64,000 bases of DNA from Mycobacterium asiaticum (GCF_001673315.1 NZ_LZLQ01000096.1:62001-126000); one strand, 5' to 3'. Counted from the stretch's first letter, positions 54,074-62,826 are shown. Notes: generated by a model not told the origin, from the sequence alone. Made by a program: numbers and translations.

Positions 54074-55990
54074 TCAGGCGACGGTGAACTCGCGCGTCGT
54101 TGCCAGGAAAGGCTCCAGTCGGCCCTTGGTGTCGCGAGCCATGGCGTGATGGACGATGCGGTACTGCCCCGGCGCTGCATCCCCGGGGATGTCCCAAGTG
54201 ATGCTGACACGGGAGCCGCTGCGCCCGTCGCGCTGCCAGCGGAATGTGGTGCACCAGTCGCCGTCGTCGGCGACCCGCACCCATTCGGCGCCCACCTGAC
54301 GGACCACCTCGGCGTAGGTCCGGCCGCGGTGCAGGTCGTTGTTGGGGTGGGCGCTGACGAAAACGGCCTCCACCGTCGTGCCGCGGCGACAGGTACCGGT
54401 CGGCTCGGCAAGGATCGAGCCGAAGGAGCCGGTGTCGGCCGGGACATCGCGCAACCAACTGCGTGGCTTGTGCCGCCGGGGGCCGGATCCCGGATCCACC
54501 GGCCGGCCGTCGCGCATGGCTTCGGCCAACCCTGCCACCGTCTGCATCAGGGCCGGCAGTTCCCATCGGCCGAACAACGTACTGCCACCCTCGTAGCGCT
54601 GTTCCAGATACTCCTCCGGCGTCGTCACGTAGTGCATGTAGGCGTTGCAATACCCCACGCACAGCACGTCATTGAGGTCAGCACCGACGATCGATGCCAC
54701 CGTGCGACGCAACCGAAGTCCCGAGACGATGGTCGGCTCGCCGGGAATGCCGATCAGATACAGGCGGCCGATCCGCACCAGATGTACCGGCACGATCTCC
54801 TGCACGAACGGTTGCAGCCGGTTGATCAGATGCGCGGGGACCACCATGCCTTTTGGGGCGTGCGCTGCACGCAACTGCGTCGCGAACCGATAGATAGCGC
54901 TGGAAACCCTGTCCCAGAATGGGTTTCGGCCCTGACGAAAACCATGGAAGCCCTCGCCTTCGTCGGTGCCGGCCATGGTCGCGGCGGCGATCAGCGCGTG
55001 ACCCGTGCGGTGCTCCCGCCCGTCGGGGGTGTATTCGCCGCGCACCCGCACCGCTCCGAGGTCGACGTAGGTGAATCGCGAGTCGACGCCGGTGCCGATC
55101 GGTGTGCCGTTGTCCAACTGCGAGAACGCGTCCTGGAATTGCGACATCCCGATGCGCTGGGTGTTCGCCCGTTCGTCGCTTACCGTCGACGGCCCATACG
55201 CGACGGGTCCTTCGACGTGCGGGCTCATGTCGCCCGGATTGGTCTGAGCGAACGCGGCAATGAAATCGGGCTGTCCGTCGAGATAGTCGGCGGCGCCGAC
55301 GGTGCGCTCCCAGTGGTAGGCCGCGAAGCCTTTGTTGTCGCTGGAGATGAGCAGGTTGCGGTTGGTCATGCTGGTGCCGTGGGTGGGGAAGAAATGCACG
55401 GCACCCACAGTGCAACTGTTGCGATCGATGCGCACCAACGTGGTGAGCGGGTCGATGCGGTCCGGGAAGAATTCCCTGTCCCGCGCGGGATTCCGGTCGA
55501 ACGACGACGGCGACCGGTTGATGCTGGCGTCCCGCAACTCGCCGTGCGACAGCGTCACCTCGGCCGGCGCCACATCGTCGTGGGCGTGCCGGACCGACTC
55601 GACGATCCCGTCGACGATCGCTGCGAACGTCGCGGGCCGGAAGCCGCTCGTCGACAGGTTGTACAGCAGATGCCCGCAGTAGCCGCCGGGACCAGAGTGG
55701 GTGTGGGTGGTTGTGATGATGGTGTTCTGGGCGCAATAGGTTTTGCCGTACGACTTGGCCAACCGCCGCAGCACTTCATCGGTCACGTTCTGCATGGGCA
55801 GCGGCAGTTCGGCGACCACGAGCAGTAACCGCGAATTCCCGTCGTCGAAGACAAAGGCACGCGACCGCAGGCGAAGGTGAATACCCGCGGTGCGCTGCTC
55901 GGTTTTGCCGTAGCCCAGCATGCCGCACTCGGTGGGCTCTCCGGTGATGTCTGCGATGCCCCTTCCCACCGAAAGGCCCACAGACGCCAT
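54074..55990 (-). CDS. Neutral ceramidase (Rv0669c-like)
   Basis: 638 residues from an ATG with GGAGG seven bases upstream. Neutral/alkaline ceramidase family: N-terminal VGRGIADITGEPTECGMLGY, metal-binding TTTHTHSGPGGYCGHLLYNL, catalytic-serine region ELRDASINRSPSSFDRNP, and a C-terminal Ig-like domain (RGTTVEAVFVSAHPNNDLHR). It hydrolyses the amide bond of ceramides; the M. tuberculosis enzyme has demonstrated ceramidase activity. No convincing signal peptide is visible. Divergent from endonuclease IV. Confidence 0.94.
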   Translation of the reverse strand: MASVGLSVGRGIADITGEPTECGMLGYGKTEQRTAGIHLRLRSRAFVFDDGNSRLLLVVAELPLPMQNVTDEVLRRLAKSYGKTYCAQNTIITTTHTHSGPGGYCGHLLYNLSTSGFRPATFAAIVDGIVESVRHAHDDVAPAEVTLSHGELRDASINRSPSSFDRNPARDREFFPDRIDPLTTLVRIDRNSCTVGAVHFFPTHGTSMTNRNLLISSDNKGFAAYHWERTVGAADYLDGQPDFIAAFAQTNPGDMSPHVEGPVAYGPSTVSDERANTQRIGMSQFQDAFSQLDNGTPIGTGVDSRFTYVDLGAVRVRGEYTPDGREHRTGHALIAAATMAGTDEGEGFHGFRQGRNPFWDRVSSAIYRFATQLRAAHAPKGMVVPAHLINRLQPFVQEIVPVHLVRIGRLYLIGIPGEPTIVSGLRLRRTVASIVGADLNDVLCVGYCNAYMHYVTTPEEYLEQRYEGGSTLFGRWELPALMQTVAGLAEAMRDGRPVDPGSGPRRHKPRSWLRDVPADTGSFGSILAEPTGTCRRGTTVEAVFVSAHPNNDLHRGRTYAEVVRQVGAEWVRVADDGDWCTTFRWQRDGRSGSRVSITWDIPGDAAPGQYRIVHHAMARDTKGRLEPFLATTREFTVA

Positions 55991-56040
55991 TGCCCGTCCT
56001 CCATCCAGTCGGCTACGGACTCACACCCTATGCGCATCAC

Positions 56041-56052
56041 TAAACTGGCTTG
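56041..56052 (+). promoter_or_regulatory. -10 element of probable leaderless endonuclease IV mRNA
   Basis: TAAACT (56041-56046) fits TANNNT and stands six bases before the GTG at 56053; no Shine-Dalgarno sequence is present. Confidence 0.5.
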
Positions 56053-56805
56053 GTGCTTATCGGTTCGCATGTTCGTCAAGATGACCCTCTGGCCGCAGCC
56101 GCCGCGGACGGCGCTGACGTGGTGCAGTTTTTCCTCGGTAATCCGCAGAGCTGGAAGAAGCCGAAGCCTCGCGAAGACGCAGAGACGTTGAAAGCGTCCA
56201 GCGTGCCGCTGTACGTGCACGCGCCGTACCTGATCAATGTGGCATCAGCCAACAACCGGATCCGGATCCCGTCGCGCAAAATCCTGCAGGACACCTGCGA
56301 CGCCGCCGCGGAGATCAACGCGACGGCGGTGATCGTGCACGGCGGCCACGCCGACGACAACGACATGGAGGCGGGTTTCGAGCGCTGGGTCAAAGCGCTG
56401 AAGTACTTGGAAACCGACGTCGCGGTCTATCTGGAGAACACCGCCGGTGGTGACCATGCGATGGCCCGCTATTTCGACACCATCGGCCGGCTATGGGACC
56501 ACATCGGCGACACCGGGATCGGCTTCTGTCTGGACACCTGCCACGCCTGGGCGGCCGGTGAGGCCTTGATCGACGCCGTCGAGCGGATCCGAGCGCTGAC
56601 CGGCCGCATCGACCTTGTGCATTGCAACGACTCGCGGGACGCGGCCGGTTCCGGCGCCGACCGGCATGCCAACTTCGGCACCGGAAAGATCGACCCCGAG
56701 TTGCTGGTTGCCGTGGTCAAGGCCGCCGACGCGCCGGTGATTTGCGAAACCGCCGACGAGGGCCGCAAGGACGACATCGCTTTTCTGCGGGAGCGCACCG
56801 GCTGA
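56053..56805 (+). CDS. nfo: Deoxyribonuclease IV (AP endonuclease IV)
   Basis: 250 residues from the GTG at 56053 ([20 protein letters not shown]), the start that matches M. tuberculosis End; a TTG lies one codon earlier. All AP-endonuclease-2 zinc motifs are present: [72 protein letters not shown] and [12 protein letters not shown]. It cuts abasic sites and trims 3' blocks in base-excision repair. It is also called end in mycobacteria. A 10-bp inverted repeat follows 15 bases after the stop. Confidence 0.96.
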   Translation: MLIGSHVRQDDPLAAAAADGADVVQFFLGNPQSWKKPKPREDAETLKASSVPLYVHAPYLINVASANNRIRIPSRKILQDTCDAAAEINATAVIVHGGHADDNDMEAGFERWVKALKYLETDVAVYLENTAGGDHAMARYFDTIGRLWDHIGDTGIGFCLDTCHAWAAGEALIDAVERIRALTGRIDLVHCNDSRDAAGSGADRHANFGTGKIDPELLVAVVKAADAPVICETADEGRKDDIAFLRERTG

Positions 56806-56819
56806 TCGCCGTCCCACCA

Positions 56820-56849
56820 GCCGAACGTGCAGCTTGTGCCACGTTCGGC
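56820..56849. repeat. 10-bp perfect inverted repeat between nfo and fadE8
   Basis: GCCGAACGTG (56820-56829), a 10-base loop, CACGTTCGGC (56840-56849). Either a terminator for nfo (no T-tract) or an operator for the fadE8 operon. Confidence 0.85.
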
Positions 56850-56935
56850 GCCGAGCGGGTAGCTAACGTCACGATCGGCGACATCGGCCCGCCAGACGCG
56901 CACATTACAGGTCTTGTGCGGCTGTTGGGGAAATG

Positions 56936-56948
56936 TAACATTGGTGGC
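56936..56948 (+). promoter_or_regulatory. -10 element of probable leaderless fadE8 mRNA
   Basis: TAACAT (56936-56941) fits TANNNT, seven bases before the fadE8 ATG, with no Shine-Dalgarno sequence. Confidence 0.5.
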
Positions 56949-58589
56949 ATGGCAGATACGCACGTCGTCACCAACCAGGTCCCGCCACTCGAAAACCACA
57001 ACCCCGCCACCTCGGCGGTCCTCATCGAGGCATTGATCCGTGAGGGCGGCCAATGGGGCCTGGACGAAGTGCACGAACTCGGTGCCCTCTCGGGCGGTGC
57101 CCAGGCCCAGCGTTGGGGTGAACTGGCCGACCGCAATCGGCCGGTCCTGCACACCCATGACGGTGTGGGGAATCGCATCGACGAGGTCGAATACGACCCG
57201 GCGTACCACGAGCTGATGCGCACCGCCATCGCGCACGGCCTGCACGCCGCCCCGTGGGCCGACGACCGCCCCGGATCGCACGTGGTGCGCGCCGCCAAAT
57301 CGTCGGTATGGACGGTCGAACCGGGCCACATCTGCCCGATCTCCATGACGTACGCCGTCGTACCCGCCCTGCGCTTCAACCCGGAACTCGCGGCGGTATA
57401 CGAGCCGCTGCTGACCAGCCGGGAGTACGACCCGGAGCTGAAGCTGGCCGCCACAAAAGCCGGCATCACCGCGGGCATGTCGATGACCGAGAAGCAGGGC
57501 GGGTCCGACGTTCGCGCCAGCACCACCGAAGCGCATCCCATCTCGAACCCCAACGGTGACGGTACTTACAGCTTGCGGGGCCACAAGTGGTTCACCTCAG
57601 CACCCATGTGCGACATCTTCCTGGTGCTGGCTCAGGCGCCGGGGGGTCTGTCGTGCTTCATGCTGCCGCGGATCCTGCCCGACGGCACCCGGAACCGAAT
57701 GTTCCTGCAACGGCTCAAGGACAAGCTCGGCAACCACGCCAACGCCTCTAGCGAGGTGGAATACGACGGTGCCACCGCCTGGCTGGTCGGCGAGGAGGGC
57801 CGCGGCGTCCCGACCATCATCGAGATGGTCAACCTGACGAGGCTGGACTGCACGCTGGGCAGCGCCACCAGCATGCGCACCGGCCTCACCCGCGCCATCT
57901 ACCATGCGCAGCACCGCAAGGCATTCGGCGCGTACCTGATCGACCAACCGTTGATGCGCAACGTGCTGGCCGACCTGGCGGTCGAGGCGGAGGCCGCCAC
58001 CATCGTGGCGATGCGAATGGCCGGGGCCACCGACCGCGCGGTCCGCGGTGACCAGAAAGAAGCGCTGCTGCGCCGGATCGGGTTGGCGGCCAGCAAGTAC
58101 TGGGTATGCAAGCGCGCCACCCCGCACGCCGCTGAAGCCCTGGAATGCCTGGGCGGCAACGGCTATGTCGAAGACTCGGGCATGCCGCGGCTGTACCGCG
58201 AGGCCCCGCTGATGGGGATCTGGGAAGGTTCGGGCAACGTGAGTGCGCTGGACACGTTGCGGGCCATGGCAACTCGGCCCGAATCCGTTGAGGTGCTGTT
58301 CGACGAGTTGGCGCAGAGCGCGGGCCAGGATGCCCGGCAGGATGCGCACGTCGAGCGGTTGCGCCAGCAGCTGGCCGACCTGGAGACCATCCAGTACCGG
58401 GCCCGCAAGGTCGCCGAGGACATCTGCCTGGCGCTGCAGGGGTCGCTGCTGGTGCGGCACGGCCACCCGGCGGTTGCCGAAGCGTTCCTGGCCACCAGGC
58501 TCGGCGGCCAGTGGGGTGGAGCTTTCGGCACCATGCCCACGGGTCTGGATCTGGCGCCGATCATCGAGCGTGCTCTAGTAAAGGGATGA
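56949..58589 (+). CDS. fadE8: Acyl-CoA dehydrogenase FadE8 (AidB-like)
   Basis: 546 residues from the ATG at 56949; the frame is open far upstream only because it crosses nfo. The AidB-like branch of acyl-CoA dehydrogenases is indicated by NQVPPLENHNPATSAVLIEA, GMSMTEKQGGSDVRASTTEA, HKWFTSAPMCDIFLVLAQAP and ECLGGNGYVEDSGMPRLYRE. FAD-dependent; the substrate is probably a branched or long acyl-CoA, and AidB itself is linked to alkylation response. The end overlaps echA4 as ATGA, so the operon fadE8-echA4-paaX-echA5 is co-translated. lpqP, which precedes fadE8 in M. tuberculosis, is absent. Confidence 0.94.
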   Translation: MADTHVVTNQVPPLENHNPATSAVLIEALIREGGQWGLDEVHELGALSGGAQAQRWGELADRNRPVLHTHDGVGNRIDEVEYDPAYHELMRTAIAHGLHAAPWADDRPGSHVVRAAKSSVWTVEPGHICPISMTYAVVPALRFNPELAAVYEPLLTSREYDPELKLAATKAGITAGMSMTEKQGGSDVRASTTEAHPISNPNGDGTYSLRGHKWFTSAPMCDIFLVLAQAPGGLSCFMLPRILPDGTRNRMFLQRLKDKLGNHANASSEVEYDGATAWLVGEEGRGVPTIIEMVNLTRLDCTLGSATSMRTGLTRAIYHAQHRKAFGAYLIDQPLMRNVLADLAVEAEAATIVAMRMAGATDRAVRGDQKEALLRRIGLAASKYWVCKRATPHAAEALECLGGNGYVEDSGMPRLYREAPLMGIWEGSGNVSALDTLRAMATRPESVEVLFDELAQSAGQDARQDAHVERLRQQLADLETIQYRARKVAEDICLALQGSLLVRHGHPAVAEAFLATRLGGQWGGAFGTMPTGLDLAPIIERALVKG

Positions 58590-59524
58590 CCCACTCGATC
58601 AGGCCGGTCGACTTCGACAACCTGAAGACGATGACCTACGAGGTCACCGACCGGGTTGCGCGAATTACTTTTAACCGACCCGAGAAGGGCAACGCGATCG
58701 TCGCCGACACCCCGCTGGAGCTGTCGGCTCTGGTGGAGCGGGCTGACCTCGATCCCAATGTGCACGTCATCCTGGTGTCGGGCCGGGGTGAGGGGTTTTG
58801 CGCGGGATTCGACCTGTCGGCTTACGCCGACCGGACCGGCTCGGCGGGCGGAACGGGTGCGTATGAGGGCACGGTCCTGGACGGCAGGACCCAGGGTGTC
58901 AATCATCTCCCGAACCAGCCGTGGGACCCGATGATCGACTACCAGATGATGAGTCGTTTCGTGCGCGGCTTCGCCAGCCTGATGCATGCCGACAAACCCA
59001 CGGTGGTCAAGATCCACGGCTACTGCGTGGCCGGTGGCACCGATATCGCTCTGCACGCCGATCAGGTGATCGCCGCCGCCGACGCCAAGATTGGCTACCC
59101 CCCGACTCGGGTGTGGGGCGTCCCGGCCGCAGGCCTGTGGGCGCACCGCCTCGGTGACCAGCGCGCCAAACGCCTCCTGTTCACCGGCGATTGCATCACC
59201 GGAGCGCAAGCCGCCGAGTGGGGGTTGGCGGTCGAGGCTCCCGACCCGAAAGACCTCGACGAGCGCACCGAACGGCTGGTCGAGCGTATTGCGGCATTGC
59301 CGGTCAACCAACTGATCATGATCAAGCTGGCGCTCAATTCCGCTCTGCTGCAACAAGGTGTCGCCACCAGCCGGATGGTGAGCACCGTATTCGACGGCGT
59401 TGCCCGGCACACTCCCGAGGGACACGCCTTCGTCGCCGACGCGGTCGAGCACGGCTTCCGCGACGCGGTCAGACATCGTGACGAACCGTTCGGCGACTAC
59501 GGCCGCAAAGCGTCCCAGGTGTAG
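58586..59524 (+). CDS. echA4: Enoyl-CoA hydratase EchA4
   Basis: 312 residues, as I recall for M. tuberculosis EchA4. The ATG lies in the ATGA shared with fadE8. The crotonase-fold blocks ITFNRPEKGNAIVADTPLEL, LVSGRGEGFCAGFDLSAYAD and VVKIHGYCVAGGTDIALHAD are present, with the enlarged loop (NHLPNQPWDPMIDYQMMSRF) seen in the larger EchA proteins. It hydrates enoyl-CoA made by FadE8 or isomerises it. The paaX-like gene starts three bases later. Confidence 0.93.
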   Translation: MTHSIRPVDFDNLKTMTYEVTDRVARITFNRPEKGNAIVADTPLELSALVERADLDPNVHVILVSGRGEGFCAGFDLSAYADRTGSAGGTGAYEGTVLDGRTQGVNHLPNQPWDPMIDYQMMSRFVRGFASLMHADKPTVVKIHGYCVAGGTDIALHADQVIAAADAKIGYPPTRVWGVPAAGLWAHRLGDQRAKRLLFTGDCITGAQAAEWGLAVEAPDPKDLDERTERLVERIAALPVNQLIMIKLALNSALLQQGVATSRMVSTVFDGVARHTPEGHAFVADAVEHGFRDAVRHRDEPFGDYGRKASQV

Positions 59525-59527
59525 TCG

Positions 59528-60268
59528 ATGCCCAGATCGCTGGCCCGCATGACCGCACGGTCGGTGGTGCTCAGCGTCCTGCTGGGTGCTCATCCAGCGT
59601 GGGCGAGCGCTGCCGAACTGATCAGACTGACCGCGGATTTCGGTATCAAGGAGACGACGCTGCGGGTGGCGTTGACCCGCATGGTCGGTGCCGGCGACCT
59701 GGTCCGGTCCGCCGACGGCTACCGGCTCTCGGATCGGCTGTTGGCCCGCCAGCGCCGGCAGGACGCGGCCATGCGCCCGCCCACCCGGGCCTGGCACGGC
59801 TCGTGGCACCTCGTGGTCGTCACCAGCGTCGGTACCGACCCCCGCGCTCGCGCTGCGCTACGAAACCATATGCACGACAAGCGTTTCGGTGAGTTACGTG
59901 AAGGGGTCTGGATGCGCCCGGACAACCTCGACCTGGACCTGGACCCTGATGTAGCGATCCGGGTACGGGTGCTCAGCGCCCGGGATGACGCCCCGGCCGC
60001 GCTGGCCGGGCAACTGTGGGACCTCATCGAGTGGGTGCAGGTCGGGCACCAGTTACTGGCGGAATTCGCCGAATCTGCAAGCGTTCCCGAGCGTTTCACG
60101 GTGGCCGCCGCGATAGTGCGCCACCTGCTGACCGACCCGATACTGCCCGACGAGCTGTTGCCCGCGGATTGGCCGGGCGCCCGGCTGCGCGCGGCCTACC
60201 ACGACTTCGCTACCGAACTGGCTCGGCGACGCGATGTGACTGAAGAACAACTACAGGAGGCGACATGA
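59528..60268 (+). CDS. PaaX-family transcriptional regulator (Rv0674-like)
   Basis: 246 residues from an ATG. N-terminal winged helix (LIRLTADFGIKETTLRVALT, RMVGAGDLVRSADGYRLSD) is followed by the PaaX central domain (WHLVVVTSVGTDPRARAALR, RFGELREGVWMRPDNLD) and a helical C-terminus. PaaX-type proteins repress acyl-CoA catabolic operons and release DNA when bound to an acyl- or aryl-CoA. Being inside the fadE8-echA4-echA5 operon it probably autoregulates the set. The stop overlaps echA5 as ATGA. Confidence 0.9.
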   Translation: MPRSLARMTARSVVLSVLLGAHPAWASAAELIRLTADFGIKETTLRVALTRMVGAGDLVRSADGYRLSDRLLARQRRQDAAMRPPTRAWHGSWHLVVVTSVGTDPRARAALRNHMHDKRFGELREGVWMRPDNLDLDLDPDVAIRVRVLSARDDAPAALAGQLWDLIEWVQVGHQLLAEFAESASVPERFTVAAAIVRHLLTDPILPDELLPADWPGARLRAAYHDFATELARRRDVTEEQLQEAT

Positions 60269-61041
60269 GTGATCTGGTGCGCGTCGAACGCGACGGACCG
60301 GTGACGACGGTGACCATCACCCGGCCGGAGGCGCGCAACGCCGTCAACGGCCCCACGGCCGCCGCCCTGTATGCCACCTTCGAGCAGTTCGATCGCGACG
60401 ACACGGCTTCGGTCGCCGTGTTGTGCGGGGAGGGCGGAAACTTCTGCGCCGGAGCCGATTTGAAGGCGTTCGGCACCCCACAGGCCAACGCCGTGCATCG
60501 CACCGGCCCGGGTCCGATGGGACCGTCGCGCATGCTGTTGTCCAAGCCGGTGATCGCTGCGGTCAGCGGTTACGCCGTGGCCGGCGGTCTGGAGCTGGCG
60601 TTGTGGTGCGACATGCGGGTGGCCGAGGAGGACGCCGTGTTCGGCGTGTTCTGCCGCCGGTGGGGGGTTCCGCTGATCGACGGCGGCACCGTCCGGTTGC
60701 CCCGGCTGATCGGGCACAGCCGCGCGATGGACATGATCCTGACCGGCCGCGCGGTCAAGGCCGACGAGGCCTTGGCCATGGGGCTGGCCAACCGCGTGGT
60801 GCCCAAAGGCCAAGCTCGGCAGGCGGCCCAGGAGTTGGCGGCCCAACTGGCGGCCCTGCCACAACAATGCCTGCGCTCGGACCGGATGTCGGCGTTACAC
60901 CAGTGGGGACTGCCCGAGTCCGCGGCAATGGACCTCGAATTCGCCAGCATCTCCCGGGTGGCCGGTGAGGCGCTCGAGGGCGCCGGCCGGTTCGCTTCCG
61001 GCGCCGGCCGGCACGGCGCACCGGCCACTAACGGGAAATAG
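60265..61041 (+). CDS. echA5: Enoyl-CoA hydratase EchA5
   Basis: 258 residues from an ATG within the ATGA at the end of the paaX-like gene. Crotonase signatures: TVTITRPEARNAVNGPTAAA, LCGEGGNFCAGADLKAFGTP, AAVSGYAVAGGLELALWCDM, and FGVFCRRWGVPLIDGGTVRL with a catalytic-type acidic residue. Likely a beta-oxidation hydratase working with FadE8 and EchA4. It ends five bases from the convergent Rv0679c-like gene; mmpL5, mmpS5 and Rv0678 that follow echA5 in M. tuberculosis are absent. Confidence 0.93.
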   Translation: MSDLVRVERDGPVTTVTITRPEARNAVNGPTAAALYATFEQFDRDDTASVAVLCGEGGNFCAGADLKAFGTPQANAVHRTGPGPMGPSRMLLSKPVIAAVSGYAVAGGLELALWCDMRVAEEDAVFGVFCRRWGVPLIDGGTVRLPRLIGHSRAMDMILTGRAVKADEALAMGLANRVVPKGQARQAAQELAAQLAALPQQCLRSDRMSALHQWGLPESAAMDLEFASISRVAGEALEGAGRFASGAGRHGAPATNGK

Positions 61042-61046
61042 GGGCG

Positions 61047-61526
61047 TCAGCCCTTCTTGATCTCGTTGCTCGAGCCGCCGATGTTGTCTACTTTCGGCTC
61101 TCCGTCTTTATAGGTCAGGGTGTTGTCCATACCGAGCACGGTGATCTTGCTGGTGACCTTGTCGACGGTGATCTTGTTGCCCTTGCCCAGGACGCGCACC
61201 GACTCGCAACTGCCCGTCACCGTCAGGGTGTTGTCCGAACCGGCCACGTTCAGCGACTTGCCGTCCGCGCAATCCAGCGTGGCCGTCGTCCCCATCGAGC
61301 CGTAGGTCAACGTGTTGCCGATCTCCACCGACGCGGTGGTGGTCGCGCTGCCCGACGTCGACGGCTCCGCGGTGCCGCTGGTCGCCGACGTCGACGACTT
61401 GGTGCTGGAGGAACTGGACGTCGAGCCCGCGGGCGGGCCGGCCGTCGAACTACAACCCGTCAGCCCGAGCGCTGCCACGGCGACGGCCGCCGCAGCCATA
61501 CGTAGTGCAGGAATGTTGACACGCAC
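61047..61526 (-). CDS. Threonine/serine-rich DUF3060 lipoprotein (Rv0679c-like)
   Basis: 159 residues from the GTG at 61526, after GGGAGG. Signal peptide with lipobox LTGC, a Ser/Thr/Ala linker (SSSSSTKSSTSATSGTAEP), then a DUF3060 domain of short repeated beta-strand units (GSDNTLTVTGSCESVRVLGK, GNKITVDKVTSKITVLGMDN) that probably forms a small beta-helix. The M. tuberculosis homologue is a cell-envelope lipoprotein of unknown role. Linked with the next, paralogous gene, 50 bases upstream. Confidence 0.88.
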   Translation of the reverse strand: MRVNIPALRMAAAAVAVAALGLTGCSSTAGPPAGSTSSSSSTKSSTSATSGTAEPSTSGSATTTASVEIGNTLTYGSMGTTATLDCADGKSLNVAGSDNTLTVTGSCESVRVLGKGNKITVDKVTSKITVLGMDNTLTYKDGEPKVDNIGGSSNEIKKG

Positions 61527-61576
61527 GGTGTTGTTCCTCCCGGTAATAGCCTGCGGCGGTTGCCAATTGACCGAAC

Positions 61577-61954
61577 TCAGGGTCCTACTCGTTGAATCCG
61601 GTTGGTCATACCCAACTCTCGGCCGCGGTCCCAGATGACCGGGTCGCCGTTGTGAAAGTACACCGTGCCGTCGTAGCCGTACACGGTGATGTCGTTGATG
61701 ACGGTGTCGGCGACGACCGTGTTGGAACTGCCCATCATGGTCACTGCCCAGCAGGTGCCCTTGGCGGTGATGTTGTTGTTGGTTCCGTTGACCATCAAGG
61801 TGGCGTCGTTGCAGTCGATCGTCATCTCGACACCCTGCCCGGTGATGTGCGTGTCCCCGTTCGTGGCCTGCGCCGACGGTGCCGGGGCGGCGGGCGTGGC
61901 AGCGACGGTGGCGGCACAGACTGCCAGTGCTCCGAGAGCGGTAGTCCATTTCAC
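61577..61954 (-). CDS. Secreted DUF3060 protein (Rv0680c-like)
   Basis: 125 residues from a GTG preceded by AAGGGGGG. A cleavable signal peptide (MKWTTALGALAVCAATVAAT) is followed by a DUF3060 domain (ITGQGVEMTIDCNDATLMVN, GTNNNITAKGTCWAVTMMGS, SNTVVADTVINDITVYGYDG). It lacks a lipobox, so it is probably released or periplasmic, unlike its lipoprotein paralogue downstream. Two Cys could form a disulfide. Function unknown. Confidence 0.87.
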   Translation of the reverse strand: MKWTTALGALAVCAATVAATPAAPAPSAQATNGDTHITGQGVEMTIDCNDATLMVNGTNNNITAKGTCWAVTMMGSSNTVVADTVINDITVYGYDGTVYFHNGDPVIWDRGRELGMTNRIQRVGP

Positions 61955-62126
61955 TGCAGTGCCCCCCTTCGTTGGGTGGGTGACGGCTCCGAAACCTGAT
62001 GGAGACCTCGATTGAGATTACGTGTATTTGCCCGCCAGTGGACAGCCCCTTGCGGATTTTCCGTCCACGCCTCCCGGCGCACTCGCCCAGGCGGCACGCG
62101 CGCCGAATCGGACCGGCCGGCGGCAG

Positions 62127-62147
62127 TCAACTAGAGTCATTAGTTGA
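62127..62147. promoter_or_regulatory. Probable TetR operator upstream of the Rv0681-like gene
   Basis: Perfect palindrome TCAACTA-GAGTCAT-TAGTTGA (7-bp arms, 7-base spacer), 34 bases before the TetR ATG and in the space shared with the divergent DUF3060 genes. Confidence 0.65.
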
Positions 62148-62181
62148 CCACGCCGGCAATTCAACCGAAGGGCGAAGCGCC

Positions 62182-62826
62182 ATGGCAGCTCAACCGGAAC
62201 AGCCGTCAGTCGGCGGCCGTCCGCGTGGGGGGCGAACCGGAGCGCGCCAAGCCAAGCTGAGCCGCGACGGCATCGTCGAAGGCGCTCTGACATTCCTGGA
62301 TCGGGAGGGTTGGGATTCGCTGACCATCAACGCTCTGGCGACCCAACTCGGGACCAAGGGGCCGTCGCTGTACAACCACGTCGACAGCCTGGAGGATCTG
62401 CGCCGGGCGGTACGTATCCGGGTGATCGACGACATCATCACGATGCTGAACCGGGTGGGGGAGGGTCGTGCCCGCGACGACGCAGTGTTGGTCATGGCCG
62501 GCGCCTACCGCAGCTATGCCCATCACCACCCCGGTCGGTACTCGGCGTTCACCCGGATGCCGCTGGGCGGTGACGACCCGGAATACACCGCGGCCACCCG
62601 AGGTGCTGCCGGGCCGGTGATCGCGGTGTTGTCGTCCTACGGACTCGACGGCGACGAAGCGTTCTATGCGGCCCTGGAATTCTGGTCGGCGCTACACGGG
62701 TTCGTGCTGCTGGAAATGACCGGCGTGATGGACGAGATCGACACCGACGCGGTGTTCACCGACATGGTGCTGCGATTGGCCGCCGGGATGGACCGGCGCA
62801 CCGCACCGACCTCGGACAGGTCCTGA
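62182..62826 (+). CDS. TetR-family regulator (Rv0681-like)
   Basis: 214 residues from the ATG at 62182; the frame open from 61999 runs through the operator region and is not used. An arginine-rich N-terminus (GGRPRGGRTGARQAKLSRDG) precedes the helix-turn-helix (SLTINALATQLGTKGPSLYN, HVDSLEDLRRAVRIR) and a TetR_C_33-like ligand domain (ALEFWSALHGFVLLEMTGVM). It is divergent from the DUF3060 pair and probably controls them and itself through the palindrome at 62127. Confidence 0.93.
   Translation: MAAQPEQPSVGGRPRGGRTGARQAKLSRDGIVEGALTFLDREGWDSLTINALATQLGTKGPSLYNHVDSLEDLRRAVRIRVIDDIITMLNRVGEGRARDDAVLVMAGAYRSYAHHHPGRYSAFTRMPLGGDDPEYTAATRGAAGPVIAVLSSYGLDGDEAFYAALEFWSALHGFVLLEMTGVMDEIDTDAVFTDMVLRLAAGMDRRTAPTSDRS

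Noticed and set aside
56622..56948. N-terminal extension of fadE8 upstream to 56622
   Set aside because: It reads through nfo in another frame; the FadE8 family starts at the ATG at 56949, where a -10 element gives a leaderless start.
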